A stretch of DNA of 64,000 bases, taken from an uncultured Clostridia bacterium (GTDB taxonomy: Bacteria > Bacillota > Clostridia > Oscillospirales > Ruminococcaceae). The stretch's first letter is position 1; each line of letters begins with the position of its first letter. Below are positions 32,885 through 41,322 of the stretch, piece by piece. The translations under genes were made by a program, and so were the position numbers. The stretch covers positions 41,252-105,251 of the forward strand of contig CALCUE010000022.1 of assembly GCA_937906945.1 (NCBI GenBank), read 5' to 3'. Below the pieces are notes generated by a model. It ran no database searches and had not been told where the DNA came from. It saw only the letters and a list, made by a program, of their open reading frames with translations.

Positions 32885-33661
32885 ATGAATAAAAACGACG
32901 TTTTGGAAAAAGTCAGAAAACAGCTCACCATCGACCTCAACTGCCGGGAAAGCGATTTCGACTACGGCAAAGTCACCGTCACCGATATCGCCCAGAACCC
33001 CGGCTGCATCACCTACGGCGACGAGGATCGGGCGCTCATCGCCTGCTATTTCGGTGGCGGCGCTGTCTTTTCCGTTTTACCCAACCTCAAGGATCACTGC
33101 AAACGGATCCTTGACGGCCACGACCCCGAATGGGTGTTCGACTCCTACAGCCTCATCAAATTCAGCGAGTTCCTCTACCTCCACGGCCACAGCATCGGGA
33201 ACCTCATGCAGTACTACGTACCGGATCCGGAACACCCGAAAACGGCGGACACCTTCGCCGGAGAATGGATCGCCGAAAGCGATTTTGCCCGTTACAAAAA
33301 CGAACCGGCCGCCGAGGACGTCCTCCATTTTGACCCCAAAGCGCCGGATAAACTCTGCCTTATCGTCCGTCAGAACGGAAAGATCGTCGGCATGGCCGCC
33401 GCCAAAGCCGACAGCGACCTTCTCTGGCAGATCAGCGCCCGGGTCCTTCCGGAATACCGCGGCAAAGGGATCGCCGAATATCTGCTCGGCAAAATGAAGG
33501 AAGCCGTCCTTGAAAAAGGTGTGGTACCCTATTACGGAAGCGCCGCTTCCCATACGCTGACCCTTTCCGTCGGCGTTGCCGCCGGATTTTTCCCAGCCTG
33601 GGTACGGATCTTTTCCCGTCCCCGTACCGACGAATTTATGGAACTTCACGATTACCGTTAA
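32885..33661 (+). CDS. GNAT-family N-acetyltransferase
   Basis: A 258-residue protein whose C-terminal half (about 150-258) is a GNAT domain: LCLIVRQNGKIVGMAAAKAD, then the acetyl-CoA loop VLPEYRGKGIAEYLL. The N-terminal 140 residues form a separate alpha/beta part also seen in 'GNAT with extra N-terminal domain' proteins (YFGGGAVFSVLPNLKDH). GAGGG lies upstream of the ATG. The substrate is unknown. Confidence 0.8.
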   Translation: MNKNDVLEKVRKQLTIDLNCRESDFDYGKVTVTDIAQNPGCITYGDEDRALIACYFGGGAVFSVLPNLKDHCKRILDGHDPEWVFDSYSLIKFSEFLYLHGHSIGNLMQYYVPDPEHPKTADTFAGEWIAESDFARYKNEPAAEDVLHFDPKAPDKLCLIVRQNGKIVGMAAAKADSDLLWQISARVLPEYRGKGIAEYLLGKMKEAVLEKGVVPYYGSAASHTLTLSVGVAAGFFPAWVRIFSRPRTDEFMELHDYR

Positions 33662-33694
33662 AAAAACGCCCCGGAAATCCGGGGCGTTTTTTTT
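33661..33694. terminator. Bidirectional terminator between GNAT and zincin-like genes
   Basis: Stem AAAAAACGCCCCGGA / TCCGGGGCGTTTTTT with an AA loop. It begins at the last base of the GNAT stop codon and touches the stop of the opposite gene. Confidence 0.88.
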
Positions 33695-34157
33695 AGCCGT
33701 CTATATTTTTCAAGCCGTCATATAACTCATTGAAAGATTTCATTCCCTCGCATCGGCCATAGGAAAGTTCCCTGTTTTCGCCGAACTCAAAGAGAAAGCA
33801 CTTGGCCATTTCCTCCACCGTCTGCTCAAGGGTGCAGAAAAACTGCTGATACGCGAAGTTACTGGCCGGGCTTCCTTCCTCAAAGGTATTCACAATAAGG
33901 GACTCCGTCACCTGGTCAAGGGGATACATCTTTAAGTGCATCAGCTCGTGGACGATGACTTCCTCCATATTTTCCTGTTTCGGGTTGGCGGCGTTCAAAA
34001 GAAGCACCGCTTTTTTGTCGTCGCAGTCGATCTTGAAGTCGCCGGTCTTTTTCCATTCCGGATCCTCGACAAGCTCCAGTTTTACATCCCACGCGGGAAC
34101 GATCCGAAGCTTTTCGCACCATTTTTCAAAAAGCTCATTCCATTCGTTTTTTTCCAT
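33693..34157 (-). CDS. Small zincin-like metalloprotease-fold protein
   Basis: A 154-residue protein with a clear HExxH zinc motif in VIVHELMHLKMYPLDQV (about residue 69). Before it come beta-strand-like segments (WDVKLELVEDPEWKK) and after it helices ending in a Gly/Asp tail. This is the pattern of minimal zincins (SprT or ImmA-like), but I do not recognise the exact family. The start at 34157 is chosen because AAGGAA lies 6 nt upstream. It follows the large surface-protein gene after a GC-rich hairpin, possibly as a second cistron. Confidence 0.7.
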   Translation of the reverse strand: MEKNEWNELFEKWCEKLRIVPAWDVKLELVEDPEWKKTGDFKIDCDDKKAVLLLNAANPKQENMEEVIVHELMHLKMYPLDQVTESLIVNTFEEGSPASNFAYQQFFCTLEQTVEEMAKCFLFEFGENRELSYGRCEGMKSFNELYDGLKNIDG

Positions 34158-34178
34158 TTTTCGTTCCTTCATAATTTT

Positions 34179-34204
34179 AGCGGGCCGCCAACCGGCGGCC
34201 CGCT
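34179..34204 (-). other. GC-rich stem-loop between the surface-protein and zincin genes
   Basis: Stem AGCGGGCCGCC / GGCGGCCCGCT, 4-nt loop. On the minus strand it is followed by AAAATT, not a T-run; on the plus strand CTTTTT follows. Termination of the surface-protein transcript here is therefore uncertain. Confidence 0.55.
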
Positions 34205-34219
34205 CTTTTTATCCCTTAT

Positions 34220-37200
34220 TTATTTTCTCTTTTTGAAAGCCACGAAAGCGGCCGCGCCGGCCAGAACCGCCGCGACAGCAAGGCTTCCATAGGAAGCGCC
34301 GGTGTTCGGGTTGTTTTCGCCCTCTTTGGCGCCGCAGACGCTGCATTTTCCGTTCACGAACTTGTGACCGAGAGCGGGGATCTCTTTGCCTTTTTCAAGA
34401 ACTTTTTCGCACTTCTTGCAGACGACGTCGCCGGTATAGCCTTTGGCGGTGCAGGTGGCGTCTTTCTTGTTGATGGTTTTGGTTTCCTTGTGCTCACAGT
34501 TGGGGTTCGTCTTGCTGAGGATCTCAAAGGTCGTGGTCGCCTCACCGTCGGTGGAAACGATGGTCAGCGTATGAAGACCGATGGAAAGGGTCTCCAGATA
34601 GGCCGGTTTCAGCGAGACGACGGTGGAACCCTCTTTGACGGTATAGTTCTTCGAGGCGATCTTAACGCCGTCCACCCGGACTTCCTTAAACTTGCTGTAA
34701 GGAGCGGTGGAGCGGAAAGTCATGCTGTCAGAATCGCCCTTTGTCCAGTCCTCGTCACCGGTGATGGCATATTTGTCCGCCGATTTCCATGTGTAGGAGA
34801 GGAAGGCTTCGGTCGGATCGTCCGCGTCATAGATTGGGGTCTTGGAGTTGTGATCCTCACCGTTGACCGTACCTTTGACCTTCTTACCAAAGACGTAGCC
34901 GTCCTTGGCGAAAACGGTCATATCCACACGGTAGATGGTGTTCTCTTCAAAAATGGCGGTACTGGAGAGGGTCTTCCAGCTCGAAGTCTTGGCGTCATAG
35001 ACGTACCAGTCAACGTTGACGGAAGAGATCTTCTCGATGGCGTTGGCCGGAACGGAGGTCGCCGTTACGCTGTAGGACGGCGTCTTGCCGATAGCCGGTG
35101 CCGTCACTTTGGCGGCGATATGGCTGATTTCCATTTCGCCCAGCTTCCATACGTAGGAAAGATAGGCTTCCGCCGGTTTTTTGGCGTCATAAACCGGGCC
35201 GAAGGTGCTGACGTGATTTTGTCCGTTTACTTTACCAACGACCTTGTCGCTGAAGATATATCCCTCTTTCGCCTTGGCGAATATATCGACGGAATAGTAT
35301 TTCCCGGCGGTAAAGGTCTCGTTTTCTTTCATTTCGACCCAGTCGCTGCCGTTCTTGCTGTTGGTGTCGGAAACATACCAGACAAGGCTCACGTCTTCGC
35401 CGGAAACGGCGTTGGAAGGCGTTGTCAGAACGGTCGCGGTCTTGCTCGGCTTTTTGCCGACTTCCGGCGCCGTCACAGCCGCTTTGATCTCGGTGATCGG
35501 GGTCTTGTCAGAGAGAGTCCAGTAATATTTCAGATCCACATATTTCGGCATGAACGGATCGAAGATATTCTCACAGTTTTTGCCGTTCAGCGTGCCTTCG
35601 ATGTTCGAATCGAACACAAAGCCTTCATTGATGACGAAAGTGACCGAGGCCCGATAGGTCTTGCCGCTCTCAAAAACGTCCTCCGGCTCCACGAAGTCGA
35701 TAAACTCCATGGTTTCGGTGTCATAAACGCTCCAGGAAACGCCGGTGCTGAACTCGCTTTCCAGCGACGCGCCGCCGGTCGGCGTCACCGTCGCTTTCGG
35801 GGCGAAATCCGGGTGCTCGCCGATGACCGGCTCTTTGACTTCGGCCGTCACTTTCGTAACGGCGGTCGGGCTGACTTTCGGGAGTTCCCACGTGCGGGTC
35901 AGTTTCAGGACCGTCGGGTTGACTGCGTCATAAGCGCCGTCAATTCCCAAATCGTCGATGAACCAATCGCCGTCTTCGGCGAATTTATAGCCTTCCGGCG
36001 CTTCGACGGTGACCGTGACCGAATATCTTCTGCCCGCTTGGAAAGTCATATCGCCGTCAAGAGGCAGCGGACCATATTCCGTCTCCCAGTTCCAGGTAAC
36101 TTTTTTGGTCGCAAGTTCGATCGATTCTTCTTCGTCAAAGATCATGAACTCGATATCGGCTTCGCCGTCCGGCGTTTTTCCGGCAAACGGCGCGTCGATC
36201 CGGGCGATGACCGCGCCGATATCTTTTTTCGCTTCGCCGACGGTCCATTCGCCGCTGATATAGAGTTTACCGGAATTTTCCTCGGAATAGCTTTCTCCCA
36301 CGCTATTGTTGTGGGGTTTTCCGTTCAGCGTCGCCACCGTGTCTTTCGTAAAGGAGTATCCGTCTTTATGTCCGACATAGATATCGACGGCATAGGTCTT
36401 CCCGGTCTCAAAAACGTCCTTTTCGGACATTTCGACCCAGTTGTTTTCTCCGCGAACATACCAGCATGCCTCGTAGCCGTCCTCCATGTTAAGGACGTCC
36501 TCCGGATCGCTGGTGAACTCCGCGTCAAAGTCCGGTTTGGCGCCGGCCATCGGTTCAACGATCTCGGCGTTGACGCTGTGGATGTTTTGGTCTTTCCACT
36601 GTGCCGTCAGCGTCAGATGACCATAATAAAAGCCGTCTATGAAAAGCGTGTCACCGGGGTCGGCAATATACGCCTCGCTTCCCGAAGGAAGGGCCGTCTT
36701 CACTTTCCATCCGGCGAAGACCTTGCCTTCCGGCGCGGTGAAACCGCATTCCGGCGCGTCAAATTCATCTTCAACAAAGGAAATGACTTCGTCCTTCATG
36801 GAACCGGTTCCGCCGTTTCCTTCATAATGAACGTTAAAGCTCCAGACACCGTACAGCTTGGTGTCGCCGGTCAGCGTCATGCCGGGCGTTGCCAGAACGC
36901 TGTAATCGTCCCAGTCAACAGACCAGCCGATGAAGTTGTAGGCCGGATTCGTCCGGGTCGGAAGCGGATCCGGAAGCTTCGCTTCGGAATAGTAAACGTC
37001 TTCCCGGTCCTCATAGCTGTCAAAAGAAAAATCGTAATAGGAAACACGGTATTTGCCGCTGTCTTTCCATTGCGCCGTCAGCGTGATGTCATAGAAATCC
37101 TCATTTAGGGAGATCTTTTCGTTCGCAGCGGCTTCCGAACGAATCGTATTTTCTTCCCCGTCAATAAGATAGTTCGCGGCATAGGACCAGTAAGCGAACT

Positions 37201-37993
37201 CTTTGCCCTCCGGTGCCTTAAATTCGTTGGCCGGTACCGTATAGGTCCCGCTCCCGTATTCATCGACCGGCAGAACGGCTTCCACGGTTTTCGCCTGGTC
37301 CAATCCGCCGTTGTTCGGGTCAAAGCGGATCCGGAAGGTCACGGTTTTCGGTTCCGTTCCGGCAAGAAGTTTCTTCGGCTGTTCGGGAAGTTCCGCGGTC
37401 TTTTCTTCAACCGGTTCTTTGGTCTCTTCGATCTCTTCCGTCGGTTCCTCGACTTCTTTGACCTCTTCGACCGGTTCCTCGACCTCTTCCGTCTTTTCGG
37501 CTTCTTCGAACGGTTCCTCAACCTCTTCAACCGGTTCTTCGGGAAGTTCGCTCTTTTCCAGTTCCTCCGTCGCCTCAAGGGTCTTTTCTTCTTCTTTTTC
37601 AAGAACCGCTTTCTCCTCGATCACGGTTTCTTCCTCAACATAGGTCACAAAGTAGCTCACGTTCTCCACAACCGAGTCGTTGACCGTGGGGCTGACTCCG
37701 TTATAGCGGACCGCCGTATCAAAAGTCACGGTCTGCTCTCCGTTTGGACCGGTAACGGAAACTTTTTCCGCTCCGTCCAGTTTCAGTACGGTAAGAGTCA
37801 CCGTTTCCTCGGTGTTTTTCACCGTGACAACGGTTCCGGCTTCCAGAATGGTTCCTACCGGAAGGGCCTCTCCGTTCTTCGTCAGTGCGCCGGCGTTTTG
37901 GATCTCATAGGTATCTTCCGCCCAGACCGTCAACGGAAAAAGCGCGAGAACCATGAGAACGCAAAGCAAAAGGCTCAGGATTCTTTTCTTCAT
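34220..37993 (-). CDS. Large cell-wall-anchored surface protein with five repeats
   Basis: A 1257-residue secreted protein. A signal peptide ends at about A25 (VWA). Next come a domain up to about 125, a Glu/Pro/Val-rich spacer (about 130-195) and Listeria-Bacteroides-type beta repeats (about 205-465, RIRFDPNNGG and LTAQWKD). Five homologous units follow, starting near 470, 589, 709, 831 and 953, each with a core like ITEIKAAVTAPEVGKKP...YSVDIFAKAKEGYIFS...NG. After an X2-like domain (about 1075-1165) comes a Cys-rich doublet (CEHKETK, CKKCEKVL, CSVCGA). The end is a sorting signal: NPNTG near 1226, a hydrophobic stretch and KKRK. A role in adhesion is inferred. Confidence 0.85.
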   Translation of the reverse strand: MKKRILSLLLCVLMVLALFPLTVWAEDTYEIQNAGALTKNGEALPVGTILEAGTVVTVKNTEETVTLTVLKLDGAEKVSVTGPNGEQTVTFDTAVRYNGVSPTVNDSVVENVSYFVTYVEEETVIEEKAVLEKEEEKTLEATEELEKSELPEEPVEEVEEPFEEAEKTEEVEEPVEEVKEVEEPTEEIEETKEPVEEKTAELPEQPKKLLAGTEPKTVTFRIRFDPNNGGLDQAKTVEAVLPVDEYGSGTYTVPANEFKAPEGKEFAYWSYAANYLIDGEENTIRSEAAANEKISLNEDFYDITLTAQWKDSGKYRVSYYDFSFDSYEDREDVYYSEAKLPDPLPTRTNPAYNFIGWSVDWDDYSVLATPGMTLTGDTKLYGVWSFNVHYEGNGGTGSMKDEVISFVEDEFDAPECGFTAPEGKVFAGWKVKTALPSGSEAYIADPGDTLFIDGFYYGHLTLTAQWKDQNIHSVNAEIVEPMAGAKPDFDAEFTSDPEDVLNMEDGYEACWYVRGENNWVEMSEKDVFETGKTYAVDIYVGHKDGYSFTKDTVATLNGKPHNNSVGESYSEENSGKLYISGEWTVGEAKKDIGAVIARIDAPFAGKTPDGEADIEFMIFDEEESIELATKKVTWNWETEYGPLPLDGDMTFQAGRRYSVTVTVEAPEGYKFAEDGDWFIDDLGIDGAYDAVNPTVLKLTRTWELPKVSPTAVTKVTAEVKEPVIGEHPDFAPKATVTPTGGASLESEFSTGVSWSVYDTETMEFIDFVEPEDVFESGKTYRASVTFVINEGFVFDSNIEGTLNGKNCENIFDPFMPKYVDLKYYWTLSDKTPITEIKAAVTAPEVGKKPSKTATVLTTPSNAVSGEDVSLVWYVSDTNSKNGSDWVEMKENETFTAGKYYSVDIFAKAKEGYIFSDKVVGKVNGQNHVSTFGPVYDAKKPAEAYLSYVWKLGEMEISHIAAKVTAPAIGKTPSYSVTATSVPANAIEKISSVNVDWYVYDAKTSSWKTLSSTAIFEENTIYRVDMTVFAKDGYVFGKKVKGTVNGEDHNSKTPIYDADDPTEAFLSYTWKSADKYAITGDEDWTKGDSDSMTFRSTAPYSKFKEVRVDGVKIASKNYTVKEGSTVVSLKPAYLETLSIGLHTLTIVSTDGEATTTFEILSKTNPNCEHKETKTINKKDATCTAKGYTGDVVCKKCEKVLEKGKEIPALGHKFVNGKCSVCGAKEGENNPNTGASYGSLAVAAVLAGAAAFVAFKKRK

Positions 37994-38155
37994 ATCATTT
38001 CCTCCTTCGTTTTATACGACGCCCGTTTCCCCTTTCCAAAAAGAAACGGACCGAAAAGAAAGGGCACTCCCCTTTCTAAGGATACATTATAATAATAACA
38101 CAAATATAATTTATTGCAAGAGCAAAAATTTTTTATTCTTCTTTTCTTCGCCCTC

Positions 38156-38184
38156 TTGACAAAATTTCTCTAAAATTGTATTAT
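38156..38184 (+). promoter_or_regulatory. Sigma-A promoter of the Crp/Fnr-ABC operon
   Basis: TTGACA (38156-38161), 17-nt spacer, TATTAT (38179-38184), 25 nt before the regulator start. The 160 nt between this and the surface-protein start contain minus-strand TATAAT-like elements for the latter but no gene. Confidence 0.7.
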
Positions 38185-38209
38185 TTGATACAGAAATCGA
38201 GGTGTTTTT

Positions 38210-38860
38210 ATGCTGAAAACCGATTATACCACTCTTTTCGACAACGAGCTTTTTTCCTTCCTCGATCCCGCGCTTTTCGAGCGTTGGTTAAAAGAGGAAC
38301 GGGCCGAACTTCACAATTATCGAAAAGGGGAAGCCGTTTTGACGGAGGAAAACTTCCGCCGCTGCCTGATCGTCATTCTGAAAGGCGGGGCATCGGTCGT
38401 CCGCCTGGACGCCGAAGGACACCGCACCATTCTCAACCAACTGCGTCCCGGCGACGTCTTCGGCATGGCCACTCTTTTTTATGAGGAGGAGACCTATCCG
38501 TCCCGGGTGATCGCCGAAGAGCCGTCCCGTATGATCCTTTTCCCCAAAGAGCTTATTGAGGAGGCGTTTCGCTCGTCCCCGGATTTTGCCGCGGCCTATG
38601 TCCGTCTTCTTTCCCAAAAGATCCATTTTCTCAACGAAAAACTCGGCACGTTCACCGAAAGCGAAGTGGAGGAAAAACTGCTTCACCACCTTCGGACGGC
38701 GTCGAACGGCCAGAAGGAATGGACTTTGCCCTGTTCTCTTTCCCGCCTGGCCGAAAGTCTCGGCATCGGGCGAGCCTCCCTCTACCGTGCCTTCGATTCT
38801 TTGGAAAAACAAGGCGTCCTGCGCCGGGAGGGAAAACAGATCGTTTTCCTCTCCGAATGA
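38210..38860 (+). CDS. Crp/Fnr-family transcriptional regulator
   Basis: A 216-residue protein with an N-terminal cyclic-nucleotide-binding-type barrel (about 20-120, LRPGDVFGMATLFYEEETYPS) and a C-terminal HTH_Crp domain (about 150-210, SRLAESLGIGRASLYRAFDSL). It lacks the cysteine cluster of FNR, so oxygen sensing through Fe-S is unlikely. It is the first gene of an operon with an ABC uptake system (22-nt gap), and probably regulates it in response to a small molecule or redox partner. Confidence 0.92.
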   Translation: MLKTDYTTLFDNELFSFLDPALFERWLKEERAELHNYRKGEAVLTEENFRRCLIVILKGGASVVRLDAEGHRTILNQLRPGDVFGMATLFYEEETYPSRVIAEEPSRMILFPKELIEEAFRSSPDFAAAYVRLLSQKIHFLNEKLGTFTESEVEEKLLHHLRTASNGQKEWTLPCSLSRLAESLGIGRASLYRAFDSLEKQGVLRREGKQIVFLSE

Positions 38861-38881
38861 AACAAAAAAGGAGTTTATGCT

Positions 38882-39820
38882 ATGAAACGTCTTTTGTCCC
38901 TGTTTTTATGTCTTCTTCTCGTCCTGTCCCTTTCCTCCTGTGCTCAAAAAAGTGACGTCGTCCGGATCGGCGTGCTCAAAGGCCCGACAGGCCTCGGCGC
39001 CTCCTATCTGATGGAACAAAACGAGCAGGGCACGTCCAAAAACACCTACGAATTTACCGTCGCCGGTTCCGCCGACGAGCTGACCGGTCGTCTTTTAAGC
39101 GGCGATCTGGATCTTGCCGCTCTTCCCACCAACGCCATCGCCACGCTCTATAACAAAAGCCAGGGAGAGATCGTCGCCCTTGGTGTCAACACCCTCGGCG
39201 TTCTCTACGTTCTGGAAAACGGAAATTCCGTGAGCACCGTTTCCGACCTTGCCGGAAAAACGATTGTGGCCGCCGGACAGGGAACAACGGTGGAATATAT
39301 CCTTTCCGCCATTCTTGCCGAAAATAACGTCGAAGCCGACGTAGTCTGGACCGCCGAACACGCCGAAACGGTGACGCAGGCTCTCAGCGGCAACGCCGAT
39401 CTGGTCGTTCTTCCGGAACCAATGGTCACCAGTACCATGCTCAAAAACAGTGATTTCCACGTCGTGCTCGGTTTGACCGACGAATGGAACGCCCTCGGCT
39501 ACGGCGTTCTTCCGATGGGCGGTTTCGCCGTCCGGAAAGCGTTTTTGGAAGAACATCCCGACGAAGTCGCGAACTTTGTGGGCGAGTACGGAAGCTCCGT
39601 TGACTTCATCAATATGAATCCCGCCGATGGCGCCGCGCTCGCCGAAAAATTTGACATCATCGCCGCCGCGGTCGCCGAAAAAGCGGCGCCGCGGTGCAAT
39701 ATGGTCTGGCTTTTCGGCGACGGATACCGTGCCTCCTACAAGGAATTCCTGACCGTTCTCTATGAGCAGAACCCGGCCTCCATCGGCGGCGCCTTGCCCG
39801 ACGATGACTTCTATTCTTAA
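38882..39820 (+). CDS. NMT1/SsuA-type ABC substrate-binding lipoprotein
   Basis: A 312-residue lipoprotein; the signal peptide ends LSLSSC (lipidated C20). The mature part begins VVRIGVLKGPTGLGASYLM and resembles the NMT1/THI5 or SsuA/TauA family that binds sulfonates, nitrate, thiamine precursors or aromatic acids. LLSGDLDLAALPTNAIATLY and LVVLPEPMVTSTML are typical stretches. It stands in an operon with a Crp/Fnr regulator, a permease and an ATPase. The substrate is not determinable. Confidence 0.88.
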   Translation: MKRLLSLFLCLLLVLSLSSCAQKSDVVRIGVLKGPTGLGASYLMEQNEQGTSKNTYEFTVAGSADELTGRLLSGDLDLAALPTNAIATLYNKSQGEIVALGVNTLGVLYVLENGNSVSTVSDLAGKTIVAAGQGTTVEYILSAILAENNVEADVVWTAEHAETVTQALSGNADLVVLPEPMVTSTMLKNSDFHVVLGLTDEWNALGYGVLPMGGFAVRKAFLEEHPDEVANFVGEYGSSVDFINMNPADGAALAEKFDIIAAAVAEKAAPRCNMVWLFGDGYRASYKEFLTVLYEQNPASIGGALPDDDFYS

Positions 39821-39831
39821 AGTAAAACGAG

Positions 39832-40581
39832 GTGTTCCCTACGAAAAAGCCATTCCGGATTCTCGCCGTCGCCGCCTTCTGGCTTCTTCTCTGGCAAGTT
39901 CTCTCGCTCCTTGTCGGAAAAAGCGTTCTTCTTCCTCCGCCTTTGGAGGTGGCGAAGCGTCTTTTCTCTCTTTCTCTCGAAAAAAGCTTCTGGCTTTCCG
40001 TCGGAAGCTCCCTTCTCCGGGTCCTTCTCGCTTTCGTGCTCGGAACGGTGCTCGGCGCTTTTGTCGCCGTGCTCACGTTTCGTTTCCCCTTGGTGCGAAG
40101 CTTTCTTTCCCCGCTTCTTTCGGTCATCAAGGCGACCCCCGTCGCCTCCTTCATCGTTCTGGCTTTCATCTGCCTTGCCACCAGTACCGTTCCCGTGCTC
40201 ACGGCGACGCTGGTCGTTCTGCCCGGTGTTTGGGCCAACGCTGAAACAGGACTTCGGGAAATTGACCCGAAGCTCCTTGAAATGGCCAAAGCCTTTCAAA
40301 TGCCCCTTTCCCGCCGCTTCACAAAAATCGTTCTTCCCTCGCTGAAGCCCTATTTTTTAGCCGCCGCTCACAGCGCCATGGGCATGGCCTGGAAAGCCGG
40401 CATCGCCGCCGAGGTCATCTGCCCATACGGGGAATCCCTCGGCCACCGGCTCCATGACGCCAAAGTCTATATGGAAACGACGGATCTTTTCGCCTGGACG
40501 GCGGTGGTCATCCTTTTAAGCGTCCTTCTGGAAAATCTTCTGCTCCGGCTTCTCGGAAGAAAGGAGGCGTCCCATGCTTGA
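39832..40581 (+). CDS. ABC transporter permease (SsuC/TauC type)
   Basis: A 249-residue permease with five to six membrane helices. The EAA-type loop is KIVLPSLKPYFLAAAHSAMGMAWKA, followed by AEVICPYGESLG. The start is problematic. GTG at 39832 is the only usual start near the family N-terminus, but no ribosome site precedes it. GAGG instead lies 8 nt before an ACG codon at 39841 that is followed by AAA AAG, as if an ATG had changed to ACG. Translation coupling to the preceding stop, 11 nt away, could compensate. Confidence 0.88.
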   Translation: MFPTKKPFRILAVAAFWLLLWQVLSLLVGKSVLLPPPLEVAKRLFSLSLEKSFWLSVGSSLLRVLLAFVLGTVLGAFVAVLTFRFPLVRSFLSPLLSVIKATPVASFIVLAFICLATSTVPVLTATLVVLPGVWANAETGLREIDPKLLEMAKAFQMPLSRRFTKIVLPSLKPYFLAAAHSAMGMAWKAGIAAEVICPYGESLGHRLHDAKVYMETTDLFAWTAVVILLSVLLENLLLRLLGRKEASHA

Positions 40582-41227
40582 ATTTCGTAACGTCACCTTT
40601 TCCTATGGTGACAAAGTCATTCTTTCCTCCCTTTCCTTTTCCGCCAAAGAGGGTGAAGTGACCGGCGTTCTCGGCGCTTCCGGAAGCGGAAAGACCACCA
40701 TCCTTCATCTGGCCTCCGGCCTTTCGGAACCGAAAAGCGGCGTTGTCACGCCCTTTTCCGCCGAAAAAGCCTCCTTTCTCTTTCAGGAAAACCGCCTTCT
40801 TCCGTGGTTTTCCGTTCTCCAAAATCTGACCGTCCTCGGTATCCCCGAGGACCGTGCCAAAGACTATCTTGCCAAAGTCGGCCTTTCGGAGGAGGCAAAC
40901 GCCCGACCCTTTTCCCTTTCCGGCGGCATGAAACGGCGATTGGCTCTGGCAAGAACGCTGGCCTTCGGCGGCGACGTCTTCTATCTGGACGAACCCCTTC
41001 GGGAACTGGATATCAAGACCTCCGGCGAGATCCTCTCCCTTCTCCAAAAGGAGCTTTCCGGAAAGACCGGCCTTCTCATCACTCACAGCCCGCTTGAGGC
41101 CTTTTCTCTTTGCGACCGGATCCTGCTGGTCGGAAAACGCCCCCTGGAGATTCTTGCGGACGTTCCCAAAAGCCGTTTTGCCTCGGCGGAGGAACTGCAA
41201 AACTTTCTTTCCGGAACTCTGGCGTAA
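40574..41227 (+). CDS. ABC transporter ATPase (SsuB/TauB type)
   Basis: A 217-residue ATPase. Walker A is GASGSGKTT (about 35), the Q-loop FLFQENRLLPWFSVLQNL, the signature LSGGMKRRLALARTLA and Walker B VFYLDEPLRELD. The His switch is ITHSPLEA. Its ATG lies inside the permease gene (8-nt overlap). It is at the short end for the family. With the binding protein and permease it completes a small-molecule importer. Confidence 0.93.
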   Translation: MLEFRNVTFSYGDKVILSSLSFSAKEGEVTGVLGASGSGKTTILHLASGLSEPKSGVVTPFSAEKASFLFQENRLLPWFSVLQNLTVLGIPEDRAKDYLAKVGLSEEANARPFSLSGGMKRRLALARTLAFGGDVFYLDEPLRELDIKTSGEILSLLQKELSGKTGLLITHSPLEAFSLCDRILLVGKRPLEILADVPKSRFASAEELQNFLSGTLA

Positions 41228-41271
41228 AAAATATTTCCCCGACGAAAAATTATTCGTCGGGGTATTTTTTT
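41225..41271 (+). terminator. Terminator of the Crp/Fnr-ABC operon
   Basis: Stem TTTCCCCGACGAA / TTCGTCGGGG plus outer AAATA / TATTTT pairs and a T-run, right after the stop. Confidence 0.85.
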
Positions 41272-41322
41272 CTTCGATGAAAAGTTGTATAATAGGGACA
41301 ATTTCAAAAGGGAAAGGTCGTT

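Noticed and set aside
34364..37108. A 914-codon open frame on the plus strand opposite the wall-anchored protein
   Set aside because: It is the mirror of codon-biased coding sequence, has no ribosome site, no domain and no signal; the minus-strand frame has signal peptide, repeats and sorting signal.
38179..38200. FNR-like box (TTGATACAGAAATCGA) beside the Crp/Fnr gene promoter
   Set aside because: Only one half-site fits; the second half is degenerate, so autoregulation cannot be supported from the sequence.
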